A stretch of DNA of 64,000 nucleotides from Rhizobium sp. Root708. Lineage in GTDB: Bacteria > Pseudomonadota > Alphaproteobacteria > Rhizobiales > Rhizobiaceae. Position 1 is the first letter of the stretch. Each line of letters opens with the position of its first letter. The stretch covers positions 141,825-205,824 of the forward strand of contig NZ_LMHV01000040.1 in NCBI RefSeq assembly GCF_001429725.1. The letters are read 5' to 3'. This document shows, piece by piece, positions 31,305 to 39,647 of this stretch. The notes beneath the pieces are model-generated. The model was not told the origin of the DNA and ran no database searches. It saw only the letters and a program-made list of their open reading frames with translations. A program made the position numbers and the translations under genes.

Positions 31305-31433
31305 TCAGTTTTGATGGCCCGTCACGGCGGATTGCGGCTTGCCGCTATCCGTCGTTGTCCCGTCGTGTCCTGCCACGACAATCAACATCACACAGGCAAC
31401 CAGCCCGGATACGAAGAGTACACCATACGTCAT
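31305..31433 (-). CDS. Predicted 42-residue single-pass membrane peptide
   Basis: A short open frame on the minus strand, from ATG 31433 to TGA 31305, encodes a peptide with one hydrophobic helix (YGVLFVSGLVACVMLIVVAG, residues 3-22) and a polar tail (HDGTTTDSGK... ending HQN). AAGGAG sits nine bases before the ATG, a good ribosome-binding site, and the gene lies in an otherwise empty intergenic space convergent with ltaE. The composition is typical of small inner-membrane proteins. No family is recognised, and without homologues the call rests on RBS, helix and position. Confidence 0.5.
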   Translation of the reverse strand: MTYGVLFVSGLVACVMLIVVAGHDGTTTDSGKPQSAVTGHQN

Positions 31434-31698
31434 CGGTCCGTTCTCCTTGCCCCGAAGATCGACCATGGGATGACCCGACACTAGGCCCCGAACCTAACCA
31501 GATGCCTAAGTGATACGGTTGAGGACGCCTTAAGATGGTAAGCGGGCCATTAACTTTTAAATGAGACTGCGAACGAATATTTCGCGAGGACGAAGCGTTG
31601 TTGCGCTAGGTCAATACGCATAGCCGATTTGCTGGTTACCAAGCCGAGGCAGCGCCACGACTTGGCTTTGATACCTGATGACGACGAGGGAAACGCCG

Positions 31699-32196
31699 AT
31701 GGAAATCCGCGCCGAACAGCCGAACGATATCGCCACCATCCGCGAAATCACCAAGGCGGCCTTCGCGCCAATGGCATACAGCAGCCGGACCGAGGCGGAA
31801 ATCGTCGATGCGCTGCGCAGGGCGGGTGTCCTGACAATCTCGCTCGTCGCCGTTGAGGATGGCGTCGTCATCGGACACGTCGCCTTCTCGCCGGTCACGA
31901 TCGATGGCCATGAGTTCGGCTGGCATGGCCTTGGCCCGATCTCCGTCCGGCCCGACCGCCAGAACGAGGGCATCGGCGGAAAGCTCATTCGACACGGCCT
32001 GTCGCAGTTGAGAGACATGGGAGCCATGGGCTGTGTCGTCCTCGGTGATCCCGGCTACTACAAGCGTTTCGGCTTCGAGAACGACGATGCCTTGATCTTC
32101 GAGAGCGCGCCCGCGGAATATTTCATGCGGCTAAGGCTCGACGGCCCGCCGCCTGCTGGAAAGGTCAATTACCACGAAGGTTTCAACGCCGCTTGA
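31699..32196 (+). CDS. GNAT family N-acetyltransferase
   Basis: This cytoplasmic protein of 165 residues matches the YhbS-like GNAT group. The acetyl-CoA loop reads VRPDRQNEGIGGKLIRHGL (about residues 76-94; Q/RxxGxG/A form), preceded by WHGLGPISV and followed by VLGDPGYYKRFGF, which is characteristic of this subgroup. Start 31699 (MEIRAEQPND) is preceded by GAGGGA; an ATG 21 bases upstream is possible but less likely. Acceptor substrate unknown. It is flanked by a convergent LysR gene and the small membrane peptide, without operon partners. Confidence 0.88.
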   Translation: MEIRAEQPNDIATIREITKAAFAPMAYSSRTEAEIVDALRRAGVLTISLVAVEDGVVIGHVAFSPVTIDGHEFGWHGLGPISVRPDRQNEGIGGKLIRHGLSQLRDMGAMGCVVLGDPGYYKRFGFENDDALIFESAPAEYFMRLRLDGPPPAGKVNYHEGFNAA

Positions 32197-32233
32197 TACC
32201 GAGGCGGCGACACGCATTGCCGGCCCCAACACC

Positions 32234-33091
32234 TCATGCGCTGGAACCGAGACGGCGTACCTTGCCGAGGATGTCTTCCGACAGCGCCGACACCAGCGCC
32301 TGATCGGCGCCCTTGCGTGGCACGAGCACGAATTCAACGTCCTCGAGGATGGGTAGCCTGTCGCGCCCGACCTCCTTCAGCCCGGATGGCGCCATGCTGC
32401 GCGGTTGCACCAGCACGCCCATGCCCGCCCGCGCCGCCGCCGTCAGCCCGCTGAGGCTGCCGCAGGTACAGACGATCCGCCAGGCGATCTGGCTCCGACC
32501 GAGCGCCTCGAGCGCGATGCTGCGGGTGACGCTCGGCGGCGGAAAGGCGATCAGCGGCAGAGGTCTGCCGCTCAGCACGTGATCAGGATCGCGCGCCAGC
32601 CAGACGAGCGGCTCGCGATAGACCAGCCGACCCCGCGCATCGCCGAGCCGGCGCTTCGCCAGCACCAGGTCGATCTCACCATTGTCCTGCATCTCGTAAA
32701 GCGTCCCAGACAGCGCCACGGTCAACTCGAGATCGACGGAGGGGTGCGAACGGACGAAATCCTCGAGCACCGCCGGAAGCTGGCTGGTCACGAAATCCTC
32801 GGAAACGCCGAGCCGCAGGTTGCCGCGCAGGTTCTGCCCTTTGAATTGTGACTGCACCTGGGCTTCGATCGCCAGCATCGCCCGAGCGTGGCTGAGCAGC
32901 GCTTCGCCGTCCGTCGTCAGCACGACCTTGTGGGTATCACGGGCCAGCAGTCTGCGCCCCACGGCGCTTTCCAGCCGCTGAATGTGCTGGCTGACCGTCG
33001 ATTGGCCAAGCCCCAGCCGCTCGGCGGCAAGCGTGAAGCTGCCCATCTGCTCGACGGCGACGAAACTGCGCAACTGTGTCAGGTCAAGCAT
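32234..33091 (-). CDS. LysR-family transcriptional regulator
   Basis: The 285-residue protein has the N-terminal winged helix-turn-helix (residues 1-60; LTQLRSFVAVEQMGSFTLAAERLGLGQSTVSQHIQRLE) and a periplasmic-binding-like effector domain (about 90-280). It is transcribed divergently from the BASS-family transporter, with 92 bases between the start codons, the usual layout in which the regulator controls both its own gene and its neighbour. The inducer is probably the transporter substrate or a derivative, which cannot be named. Confidence 0.9.
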   Translation of the reverse strand: MLDLTQLRSFVAVEQMGSFTLAAERLGLGQSTVSQHIQRLESAVGRRLLARDTHKVVLTTDGEALLSHARAMLAIEAQVQSQFKGQNLRGNLRLGVSEDFVTSQLPAVLEDFVRSHPSVDLELTVALSGTLYEMQDNGEIDLVLAKRRLGDARGRLVYREPLVWLARDPDHVLSGRPLPLIAFPPPSVTRSIALEALGRSQIAWRIVCTCGSLSGLTAAARAGMGVLVQPRSMAPSGLKEVGRDRLPILEDVEFVLVPRKGADQALVSALSEDILGKVRRLGSSA

Positions 33092-33183
33092 AGCCTATCC
33101 GGAAGTATGATAACTGTTATTCCTTGCATCGCGTATCATAATGGAAGAAATACCAATGATCTACTGATCCGACGAGTTATGCC

Positions 33184-34188
33184 ATGCGCCGCTTTTTGCC
33201 CGATACATTCACGATTCTGCTGGTCTGCACTGTCATCATAGCCTCGATCCTGCCTGCTCAAGGCACATTCGCTGGTTATTTCGGCATAGCGACGAACCTG
33301 GCCGTCGCCCTCCTCTTCTTCCTGCATGGCGCACGCCTGTCGCGCGATGTCGTGATCGCCGGCCTGCTGCACTGGCGGTTGCATCTCGCCATTCTGCTGA
33401 CGACCTTCGGCCTCTTCCCCATCCTCGGCCTTGGTCTCGGTTTCGTGCCGGACTGGATTCTGCCGAAGCCGCTCTATCTTGGCATCCTCTATCTCTGCGT
33501 TCTGCCCTCGACGGTACAATCGTCGATCGCCTTTACGTCGATAGCGGGGGGGAATGTGCCGGCCGCCATCTGCTCGGCATCGGCATCGAACATCTTCGGC
33601 ATGTTCCTGACGCCGCTGCTGGTCGGATTGCTCTTCTCGGTCGGCGGTCATGGCGGCTTTTCCTGGGACGTGCTCGGCCAGATCCTTGTTCAGCTGCTGC
33701 TGCCCTTCATCGTTGGTCAGGCACTACAGCCTTGGATCGGCAACTGGATCCGCTCGAAGAAGACGCTCCTGATGCCCGTCGACCGCGGCTCCATCCTGAT
33801 GGTCGTCTACCTCGCCTTCAGTAAGGCGGTCGTCGAGGGGCTTTGGCACACCTTCTCGATCGGCGACATCGCAGCCGTCATCATCGCCGACATGGCTCTG
33901 CTTGGCCTCGTCCTATGCTTCACGATGTTCGGCAGCCGGCTGCTGGGCTTCAACAAGGCCGACGAGATCACCATCACCTTCTGCGGCTCGAAGAAGAGCC
34001 TGGCGAGCGGCGCGCCGATGGCCAGCGTCATCTTTGCCGGCCAGTCGGTCGGCGCGATCGTGCTGCCGCTGATGCTGTTTCACCAGATCCAGCTGATGGT
34101 CTGCGCAGTGATCGCCCAGAAATATGCAACGAAGCACGCGCACCGCATCACCGAAGAGGAAGCCGAGGAAGCGACGAGCCCGGCCTGA
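33184..34188 (+). CDS. Bile acid:sodium symporter (BASS) family transporter
   Basis: The 334-residue inner-membrane protein has about ten hydrophobic helices spread over residues 8-320 and matches the SBF-like (PF13593-type) branch, which includes plant and yeast RCH1-like carriers. Recognisable segments are LLFFLHGARLSRD (about residues 40-52), LPSTVQSSIAFTSIAGGNV (about 109-127) and FCGSKKSLASGAPMA (about 267-281). The conserved CGSKK/SLA motif is typical of this branch. The substrate is unknown; organic anions are the family theme. It is probably controlled by the divergent LysR gene. Confidence 0.85.
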   Translation: MRRFLPDTFTILLVCTVIIASILPAQGTFAGYFGIATNLAVALLFFLHGARLSRDVVIAGLLHWRLHLAILLTTFGLFPILGLGLGFVPDWILPKPLYLGILYLCVLPSTVQSSIAFTSIAGGNVPAAICSASASNIFGMFLTPLLVGLLFSVGGHGGFSWDVLGQILVQLLLPFIVGQALQPWIGNWIRSKKTLLMPVDRGSILMVVYLAFSKAVVEGLWHTFSIGDIAAVIIADMALLGLVLCFTMFGSRLLGFNKADEITITFCGSKKSLASGAPMASVIFAGQSVGAIVLPLMLFHQIQLMVCAVIAQKYATKHAHRITEEEAEEATSPA

Positions 34189-34200
34189 CGGCGACCATGA

Positions 34201-34227
34201 AAAAAGCGGCGCTCAACGAGCGCCGCC
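34201..34227 (-). terminator. Rho-independent terminator of hsp20
   Basis: On the minus strand GCGGCGCTC / GAGCGCCGC (nine base pairs, three-base loop) is followed by TTTTTT. It lies 27 bases past the hsp20 stop and between two convergent genes. Confidence 0.88.
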
Positions 34228-34253
34228 TGCATGATTGGCCTTGGGAGGACCGT

Positions 34254-34721
34254 TTAGTTGGTGATCTGGGCCTCGATGGCCTTCGGCGCGCTGACCGGCT
34301 CTGCCGCAATTGCGATCTTGCGCGGTTTCATGGCTTCCGGAATGCTGCGAAGCAGATCGATGTGGAGCAGACCGTTTTTCAGCGAAGCGGCGGTAACCTC
34401 GACATGGTCGGCAAGCTGGAAGCGGCGCTCGAAGGCGCGCTTGGCGATTCCGCGATAGAGGAACTCGCTACCGTCAGCCTTTTCCTCGCTCTTTTCACCC
34501 TTGACGGTGAGAGCGTGAGCCTGTGCCTCGATCGAAATCTCGGTCTCGTCGAAACCGGCAACGGCCATGGTGATGCGATAGGTGTTCTCGCCGGTGCGCT
34601 CGATGTTGTAGGGCGGATAGGTCTGGCCCTGGTCGGGCTGACCGAGACTGTCGAGCATGGTGAAGAGGCGGTCGAAACCGACGGTGGAACGGTAAAGGGG
34701 AGAGAAGTCTACGTGACGCAT
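34254..34721 (-). CDS. Small heat-shock protein Hsp20 (IbpA-like)
   Basis: This 155-residue ATP-independent chaperone holds unfolding proteins in solution for later refolding. The alpha-crystallin domain spans about residues 32-130 (YPPYNIERTGENTYRITMAVAGF; GLLHIDLLRSIPEAMKPR), and the C-terminal I-x-I anchor is IAI at about 136-138. It matches the class A rhizobial Hsp20 group (MRHVDFSPLYRSTVGFDRLF start). The start follows AGGAGG; that Shine-Dalgarno lies inside a ROSE-like hairpin, and an RpoH-type promoter lies about 100 bases upstream, so heat induction at both transcription and translation is expected. Confidence 0.93.
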   Translation of the reverse strand: MRHVDFSPLYRSTVGFDRLFTMLDSLGQPDQGQTYPPYNIERTGENTYRITMAVAGFDETEISIEAQAHALTVKGEKSEEKADGSEFLYRGIAKRAFERRFQLADHVEVTAASLKNGLLHIDLLRSIPEAMKPRKIAIAAEPVSAPKAIEAQITN

Positions 34722-34724
34722 GAT

Positions 34725-34743
34725 GTCCTCCTGAGGAAGCGAC
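34725..34743 (-). promoter_or_regulatory. ROSE-like RNA thermometer hairpin before hsp20
   Basis: On the minus strand GUCGCUUCCUCAGGAGGAC folds so that GUC pairs with GAC and UCC with GGA, while the G of the UCGCU motif faces a G of the Shine-Dalgarno AGGAGG. This reproduces the 3' hairpin of ROSE elements, whose U(U/C)GCU motif masks the SD through a G-G pair. It ends only three bases before the hsp20 ATG. The leader continues to about 34820; the upstream ROSE stems were not resolved by eye. Confidence 0.65.
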
Positions 34744-34824
34744 GTGTTGCGATAATTGCCCTGAAACCCCTTGATCGGCGGCCTCGGGACGGTTCGGCAG
34801 ACCCGTTTGGCGCCTGCAGGAATG

Positions 34825-34853
34825 AGATGGGGATGGCTTTTCCGCAGTTCAAG
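34825..34853 (-). promoter_or_regulatory. Predicted RpoH (sigma-32) promoter of hsp20
   Basis: On the minus strand CTTGAA (34853-34848) and CCATCT (34830-34825) are separated by 17 bases. This fits the rhizobial heat-shock sigma consensus (CTTGAA, then CCATNT-like). The start point would be about 34818, giving a leader of roughly 95 bases, the usual length of a ROSE-containing 5' UTR. Confidence 0.7.
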
Positions 34854-35149
34854 ACCTTGCCTCTGTCGGGCCAACCCCACCCCGCGTGAACCGCATATGA
34901 ACACATGGTTCCGAAGCCGTTCAGAACGAGGAGAATAGGAATAGTGCCATCGGGTAACACTGTCCCGCTGGCTGAAGTGTATCGTCCCTTCGTCTTCAGC
35001 CCGATCTCCGACCGGCATCGCGGAACGCCAGTCCCGCATGCCGGTTTTTTTCTTTTTCAAGCCGACTGGCGCTAAGGCATTCGGGGAGATTGAACGGCAT
35101 ATTAGTTCATGCTTCAATGGCGACTTCACGATCAGCCATGGAGATACCG
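34854..35149. other. Intergenic space between hsp20 promoter and the beta-helix gene
   Basis: About 300 bases upstream of both divergent genes. No convincing coding frame is present: in-frame extensions of hsp20 cross its promoter and leader. The promoter of the beta-helix gene must lie here, but no clear elements were found. Confidence 0.4.
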
Positions 35150-36610
35150 ATGCCGACGGATATCTGGAAGGCCCGCGTCGAACGACGCGGAAAGGATCTG
35201 CTCGCCCCCTCGCTCGTTGCTATCGCCCTTCTCGGCGCCGGCATAACGGCCGCGCGCGCGGAAACGATCACCGTATCGCCTGTTGCCAAGGGCGGCGAAG
35301 GCATGACCATCCAGCAGGCGCTGGACAAGGCCCAGCCGGGCGACACGATCATGCTTGCTCCCGGCACCTATCTTCAGGATCTGCGATCGGTGCGCGACGG
35401 TCAGCAGGGTCGCGCGATCGTCATCAAGGGCAGCCGCAGCAGCATTGTCAGCGGCGGCGGGCAGCCTCGCGTCATCGAAATCAATCACGACTTCATCGAG
35501 TTGCGCGGCTTTACCGTCGATGGCCATTTCGAAGCCGCCAACACCAAGGACAGCTACCGCGACAAGCTGATCTACGTGATCGGCAACCAGCCGGGACGCG
35601 GTCCTAATGGGCTGAAGATCCTGAACATGGACATCAGGAACGCCGGTGGCGAATGCGTCCGCCTTCGGTATCAGGCCCGCAACAACGAGATCGCCAATTC
35701 CAGGGTTACCTCCTGCGGCCACGCCGACTTCAAGTTCAAGGATGGCGGCAAGAATGGCGAGGGCATCTACATCGGCACCGCCCCCGAACAGCTCGGACAG
35801 CGCGGCGCCCCCGATCGTGCGGTTGATCACTCGGACAACAACCATATCCACGACAACGTCATCAACACGGCCGGCAACGAGTGTGTCGATATCAAGGAAG
35901 GCTCGAGCGGCAACATCGTCGAACGCAACAGCTGCACTGGCCAGAAGGATCCGGAATCCGGCGGCTTCGATTCCCGTGGCAACGCAAACGTCTTCCGAAA
36001 CAATACGGTATTCAACGTTCGCGGCACTGGCGTGCGCCTCGGCGGCGACGGCCCGAAAGACGGCCTGATGAACGACGTCTACGGCAACACGTTCCGCAAC
36101 GTCGGCGTCGGCCTTGTCCGGGCTCAAAGGGCGCCGCAAGGCAAGATCTGCGGCAACATTTCCCAGAACAACAAGAGCGTGGCCGTCAACGACATAGGCA
36201 AGGCGCTCGATCCGACCGGCCCCTGCGATGGCCCGAGAGCGACGGCGGACGGCCGCACCAAGGTCGCTGCCCAGCCGAAGGAGACGGCAAGCCGCGAGAA
36301 ACCGGAGAAGAAGGCCGACAAGCCATCGAGCGGCCTGATCAAGGATGGTCCGGCACTCGCCTGTCGGTCGTCCGTCGCCGGCTGCATCGTCGGCCGCATC
36401 GAAGGCGATGCCCGCAACCGGATCAAGATCTTCGACGCCAGCGATGTCGACCTGCGCGGGCACCACCTGATCCTGGCGACAGCCACCGGCCGCGATGGAA
36501 AGGCGATCGCGGTGAAATCGCTCGCCGGGAAGGTCGTCCGCGTGGAGTATGCGGGGATCGAAGAGAAGAAATTCTCCGGCGCAAGGATCGTCGAAGTTAT
36601 GGATCGATAA
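35150..36610 (+). CDS. Secreted right-handed parallel beta-helix protein
   Basis: The 486-residue protein has a basic N-terminus and a signal segment (LLAPSLVAIALLGAGITAARA, cleavage near residue 37). A pectate-lyase-like beta-helix follows (about 45-330): GEGMTIQQALDKAQPGDTIMLAPGTY is the classic first coil of NosD/polysaccharide-lyase-like proteins, and repeated N-asparagine ladder segments (DNNHIHDNVINTAGN, SSGNIVERNSC, ANVFRNNTVFNV) build later coils. A Lys/Pro linker (about 375-405) leads to a small C-terminal domain. It could be a polysaccharide lyase or epimerase, but no catalytic set is clear. The start at 35150 follows GGAG; in-frame ATGs lie upstream. Confidence 0.78.
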   Translation: MPTDIWKARVERRGKDLLAPSLVAIALLGAGITAARAETITVSPVAKGGEGMTIQQALDKAQPGDTIMLAPGTYLQDLRSVRDGQQGRAIVIKGSRSSIVSGGGQPRVIEINHDFIELRGFTVDGHFEAANTKDSYRDKLIYVIGNQPGRGPNGLKILNMDIRNAGGECVRLRYQARNNEIANSRVTSCGHADFKFKDGGKNGEGIYIGTAPEQLGQRGAPDRAVDHSDNNHIHDNVINTAGNECVDIKEGSSGNIVERNSCTGQKDPESGGFDSRGNANVFRNNTVFNVRGTGVRLGGDGPKDGLMNDVYGNTFRNVGVGLVRAQRAPQGKICGNISQNNKSVAVNDIGKALDPTGPCDGPRATADGRTKVAAQPKETASREKPEKKADKPSSGLIKDGPALACRSSVAGCIVGRIEGDARNRIKIFDASDVDLRGHHLILATATGRDGKAIAVKSLAGKVVRVEYAGIEEKKFSGARIVEVMDR

Positions 36611-36736
36611 CCAGCATCGATGATGCGCTCCAACGCAGCCTTGGACCGCGCGCGCTTTTTTGTTTGATTTGACACGCCGATCCCCTATCCGCTTTACTCG
36701 ATATCCGAATCCCGTGACGGACGCGATCAAGCAGCA

Positions 36737-37711
36737 ATGGACCAGGTCCTCTTTTCGACACCCGATAATCCGGCTCCGGAGAACCGCACCGAGGGCTTCT
36801 TCGAGACCCACGACGGATACAAGCTGCGCTATGCGGTCTTCCGCGCGAGCACCCCAGTCGCCAAGGGCACGGTGGTGCTCCTGCATGGGCGCAACGAATA
36901 TATCGAGAAGTATTTCGAGACGATCCGCGACCTTACGGCCAAGGGTCTCTGGGTCGCGACCTTCGACTTGCGCGGCCAGGGCGCCTCGCACCGCCTGCTG
37001 AAGAAAACGCATCTCGGGCACGTCAGGCGCTTTGTCGATTACGAGCATGATCTGGATACCTTCCTCGAGAAGATCGTCCTGCCCGATACCCGCCTGCCCT
37101 TCTACATTCTCGCCCATTCGACCGGTGCGCTGGTGGCACTTTCAGCCGCGCCCTACCTGTCGACGCGCATCGAACGGATGGTGCTGACCGCGCCCTTCAT
37201 CGGCCTGTCAGGACAGGCAGCCTCGCCGGGCACGATCCGGCGCCTGGCGACGCTCGCCTGCTCGCTCGGCTTCGGCTCCTTCCCGCTTACCCGGAAAATC
37301 AAGGAATCGCCGTTTCGGGACAATCCGCTGACCTCGGACGAGGTCCGTTTTGAACGAAACGCCGCCATCGCCGCAGCCCATCCCGAGCTCGTGCTGGGCC
37401 CGCCGACCGCCCGCTGGCTGGTCGAAGCCTTCCACACGATCGACCGGGTGACCTCGCCGAACCACCTGTTCTCGATCACCATCCCGACGGTTGTCATCGC
37501 CCCGACACGCGACGCGATCGTTCCCTATATCGCCCAGGAACGGCTGTCGCGTTACTTCCGTGCCGGCCAGCTCGTGCCGATCAACGGCGCGCGCCATGAG
37601 GTACTGCACGAACGCGATGTCTACCGACACGCTGCCCTGGCTGCATTCCACGCCTTCATTCCCGGCAGCGACGCCGAAGAGGCGGAAGACGTGGAAGGCT
37701 TCGGCACCTGA
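36737..37711 (+). CDS. Alpha/beta hydrolase, lysophospholipase/monoacylglycerol lipase-like
   Basis: The 324-residue protein matches the serine aminopeptidase S33/lysophospholipase L2-like group. The oxyanion segment VVLLHGRNEYIEKY lies at about residues 46-60, FDLRGQGAS at about 76-84, and the nucleophile elbow is AHSTGA with Ser128, alanine replacing the first Gly of GxSxG. A late Asp (APTRDAIVPY) and His (GARHEVLHE) complete the triad. No signal peptide is seen, so it probably acts on membrane lipids or acylglycerols from the cytoplasmic side. Its stop lies 10 bases from that of the convergent chemoreceptor gene. Confidence 0.85.
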   Translation: MDQVLFSTPDNPAPENRTEGFFETHDGYKLRYAVFRASTPVAKGTVVLLHGRNEYIEKYFETIRDLTAKGLWVATFDLRGQGASHRLLKKTHLGHVRRFVDYEHDLDTFLEKIVLPDTRLPFYILAHSTGALVALSAAPYLSTRIERMVLTAPFIGLSGQAASPGTIRRLATLACSLGFGSFPLTRKIKESPFRDNPLTSDEVRFERNAAIAAAHPELVLGPPTARWLVEAFHTIDRVTSPNHLFSITIPTVVIAPTRDAIVPYIAQERLSRYFRAGQLVPINGARHEVLHERDVYRHAALAAFHAFIPGSDAEEAEDVEGFGT

Positions 37712-37721
37712 GCCTGCGATC

Positions 37722-39407
37722 TCAGGCGACGTTCGCCCAGCGAACGCTCACTTCGTCCGCAGCACCGACCTTGAATTGACCGACAAGCTCGAACAGCGAC
37801 TGCGCCTCTGACGCCAGCCGCCGGCTCGCGGCAGCCGTCTCCTCGACCATGCCGGCGTTTCGCTGCGTGTCCTGATCCATCGACAGCACGACGTCGTTGA
37901 TCTGGGCAAGATTCGACGACTGCTCCTTGGCCGCATCGATGATGCCGGAGACATTGTCGTGCACCCTGACGACCTGTTCCGCGATGGCCTCCAGAGCAGC
38001 CCCGGTCCGGCCGACGAGCAGAACGCCGTCGCGGACGAACTGTTCGGAGTCGGCAATCAGCCCCTTTATCTCCTTGGCCGCCTGCGCCGAACGCTGTGCC
38101 AGCGAGCGAACCTCCTGCGCCACGACCGCAAAGCCCTTGCCGGATTCGCCGGCGCGCGCGGCCTCGACACCGGCGTTCAGGGCGAGCAGGTTGGTTTGGA
38201 AGGCGATCTCGTCGATGACACCGACGATGCCCGAAATACGGGACGAGGAGTTCTCGATGTTCGACATCGCCGCGACGGTCGAACGCACGACCTCGGCGGA
38301 GTCTTGCGCGTTCCGCGACGTCTGCTCGACGAGCACACCCGCATCGGCGGCGCGGCGGGCGGAATCGGAAACCGTCGAGGAAATCTCCGTCACCGCCGAC
38401 GACGTCTCCTCGACGCAGGCAGCCTGGGTCTCGGTCCGCTGCGCCAGGTCGTCGGAGGCGATGCGGATATCCTCGGATCCCGCGGCAATCAGCGTCGCAT
38501 TCTGCGCGATCGCGTGCAGCGCGGCGCGAAGGCGTCCGATCGATGCGTTGTAATCCGTCCGCAGCTTGTCGAGAGCTGATGTGAACGGCTGATCGATCGT
38601 CCGCTCGAGGTCTCCTTCAGCCATCGCCTGCAGGCCGCTGCCGAGCTCGTTGACGGCCCTCACCCGCTCGGTCACGTCGGTCGCGAACTTCACGACCTTG
38701 CAGACCTTGCCGTTCATGTCGAAGATCGGGTTGTAGGAGGCCTGGATGAACACCGTTCTCCCGCCCTTGCCGACCCGCATGAACTCATCGGACGCAAACT
38801 TCCCGGCAGCGAGGCTTGGCCAGAACTGCTTGTATTCGTTCGACGCGACATAGCGCGGGTCGCAGAACATCGCGTGATGCTGGCCCCGGATCTCCTCCAG
38901 CGTATAGCCGAGCGTTGCCAGGAAGTTCTCGTTGGCGGTCAGTATCCGTCCATCCGGCGAAAATTCGATGGTCGCCTGCACGCGCGAGATTGCATCGAGC
39001 TTGCCGGCGTCCTCGGCGCTCTTCAGCTTGATCGCCGTGATATCGGTGGCAAGCTTCACCACCTTGTACGGTACGCCGCCCCGGAGAACCGGATTGTAGG
39101 AAGCCTCGATCCAGACCTCGCGGCCGCCCTTGCCGATCCGCTTGTATTGCCGCCGGTCGAAGTGCCCCTGCCCCAGCTGCTGCCAGAATTCGCGGTAGTC
39201 AGCGCTTCCGGCTTCCGCCGGCTCGACGAAAATCCTGTGGTGCTGCCCGACGATTTCTTCGAGAGCGTAACCCATCGCCTGGCAGAAATTGGCGTTGGCA
39301 TTCAGTATCTTGCCGGTCAGGTCGAATTCGATGATCGCCTGCGAGCGATTGACCGCATCAAGAATGGCCTTCGCATCGGCACCGGCGGTAATAGGAAAGA
39401 GCGACAC
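37722..39407 (-). CDS. Soluble methyl-accepting chemotaxis protein with two PAS domains
   Basis: The 561-residue protein has two tandem PAS/PAC units (about residues 12-125 and 135-250; GKILNANANFCQAMGYALEEIVGQHH and the near-copy GRILTANENFLATLGYTLEEIRGQHH), a HAMP-like linker, then an MCP signalling domain (about 300-545) with the hairpin tip IAFQTNLLALNAGVEAARAG. No membrane helix is present, so it is a cytoplasmic receptor, probably sensing redox, oxygen or metabolism through PAS cofactors, and it resembles the rhizobial McpY/IcpA type. GTG 39407 was chosen: AAAGGAA lies seven bases upstream. No C-terminal CheR pentapeptide is seen. Confidence 0.9.
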   Translation of the reverse strand: MSLFPITAGADAKAILDAVNRSQAIIEFDLTGKILNANANFCQAMGYALEEIVGQHHRIFVEPAEAGSADYREFWQQLGQGHFDRRQYKRIGKGGREVWIEASYNPVLRGGVPYKVVKLATDITAIKLKSAEDAGKLDAISRVQATIEFSPDGRILTANENFLATLGYTLEEIRGQHHAMFCDPRYVASNEYKQFWPSLAAGKFASDEFMRVGKGGRTVFIQASYNPIFDMNGKVCKVVKFATDVTERVRAVNELGSGLQAMAEGDLERTIDQPFTSALDKLRTDYNASIGRLRAALHAIAQNATLIAAGSEDIRIASDDLAQRTETQAACVEETSSAVTEISSTVSDSARRAADAGVLVEQTSRNAQDSAEVVRSTVAAMSNIENSSSRISGIVGVIDEIAFQTNLLALNAGVEAARAGESGKGFAVVAQEVRSLAQRSAQAAKEIKGLIADSEQFVRDGVLLVGRTGAALEAIAEQVVRVHDNVSGIIDAAKEQSSNLAQINDVVLSMDQDTQRNAGMVEETAAASRRLASEAQSLFELVGQFKVGAADEVSVRWANVA

Positions 39408-39592
39408 TGAAAAATTCCTTTGACGTAAGCTGCGGCTTGGCGGCACGCCTGTTCCGCGATCCCATGAAATGGGCGAAGCAATTACAGCGAAATATTGAAT
39501 CTTTGCTAACGCGCGAAGCGGTACCGGCATTCAGCCCGGGGTAGAAACCCACCGCCACCGCAAAGCGCAACCGGAACGAAATAAACACAACA

Positions 39593-39619
39593 AAGCCGCG
39601 CTGCTGGCAGCACGGCTTA
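39593..39619 (-). terminator. Probable terminator of hisN
   Basis: On the minus strand AAGCCG-GCTGC pairs with GCAGC-CGGCTT (a T/G mismatch in the stem, CA loop), followed by TGTTGT rather than a pure T-run. It lies 29 bases past the hisN stop and before the chemoreceptor gene. Confidence 0.55.
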
Positions 39620-39647
39620 AATAGTCCCGAACACGAGTGATACAGAC

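Noticed and set aside
35132..37117. 661-codon minus-strand frame opposite the beta-helix and hydrolase genes
   Set aside because: Spans two good plus-strand genes and an intergenic gap without any family match.
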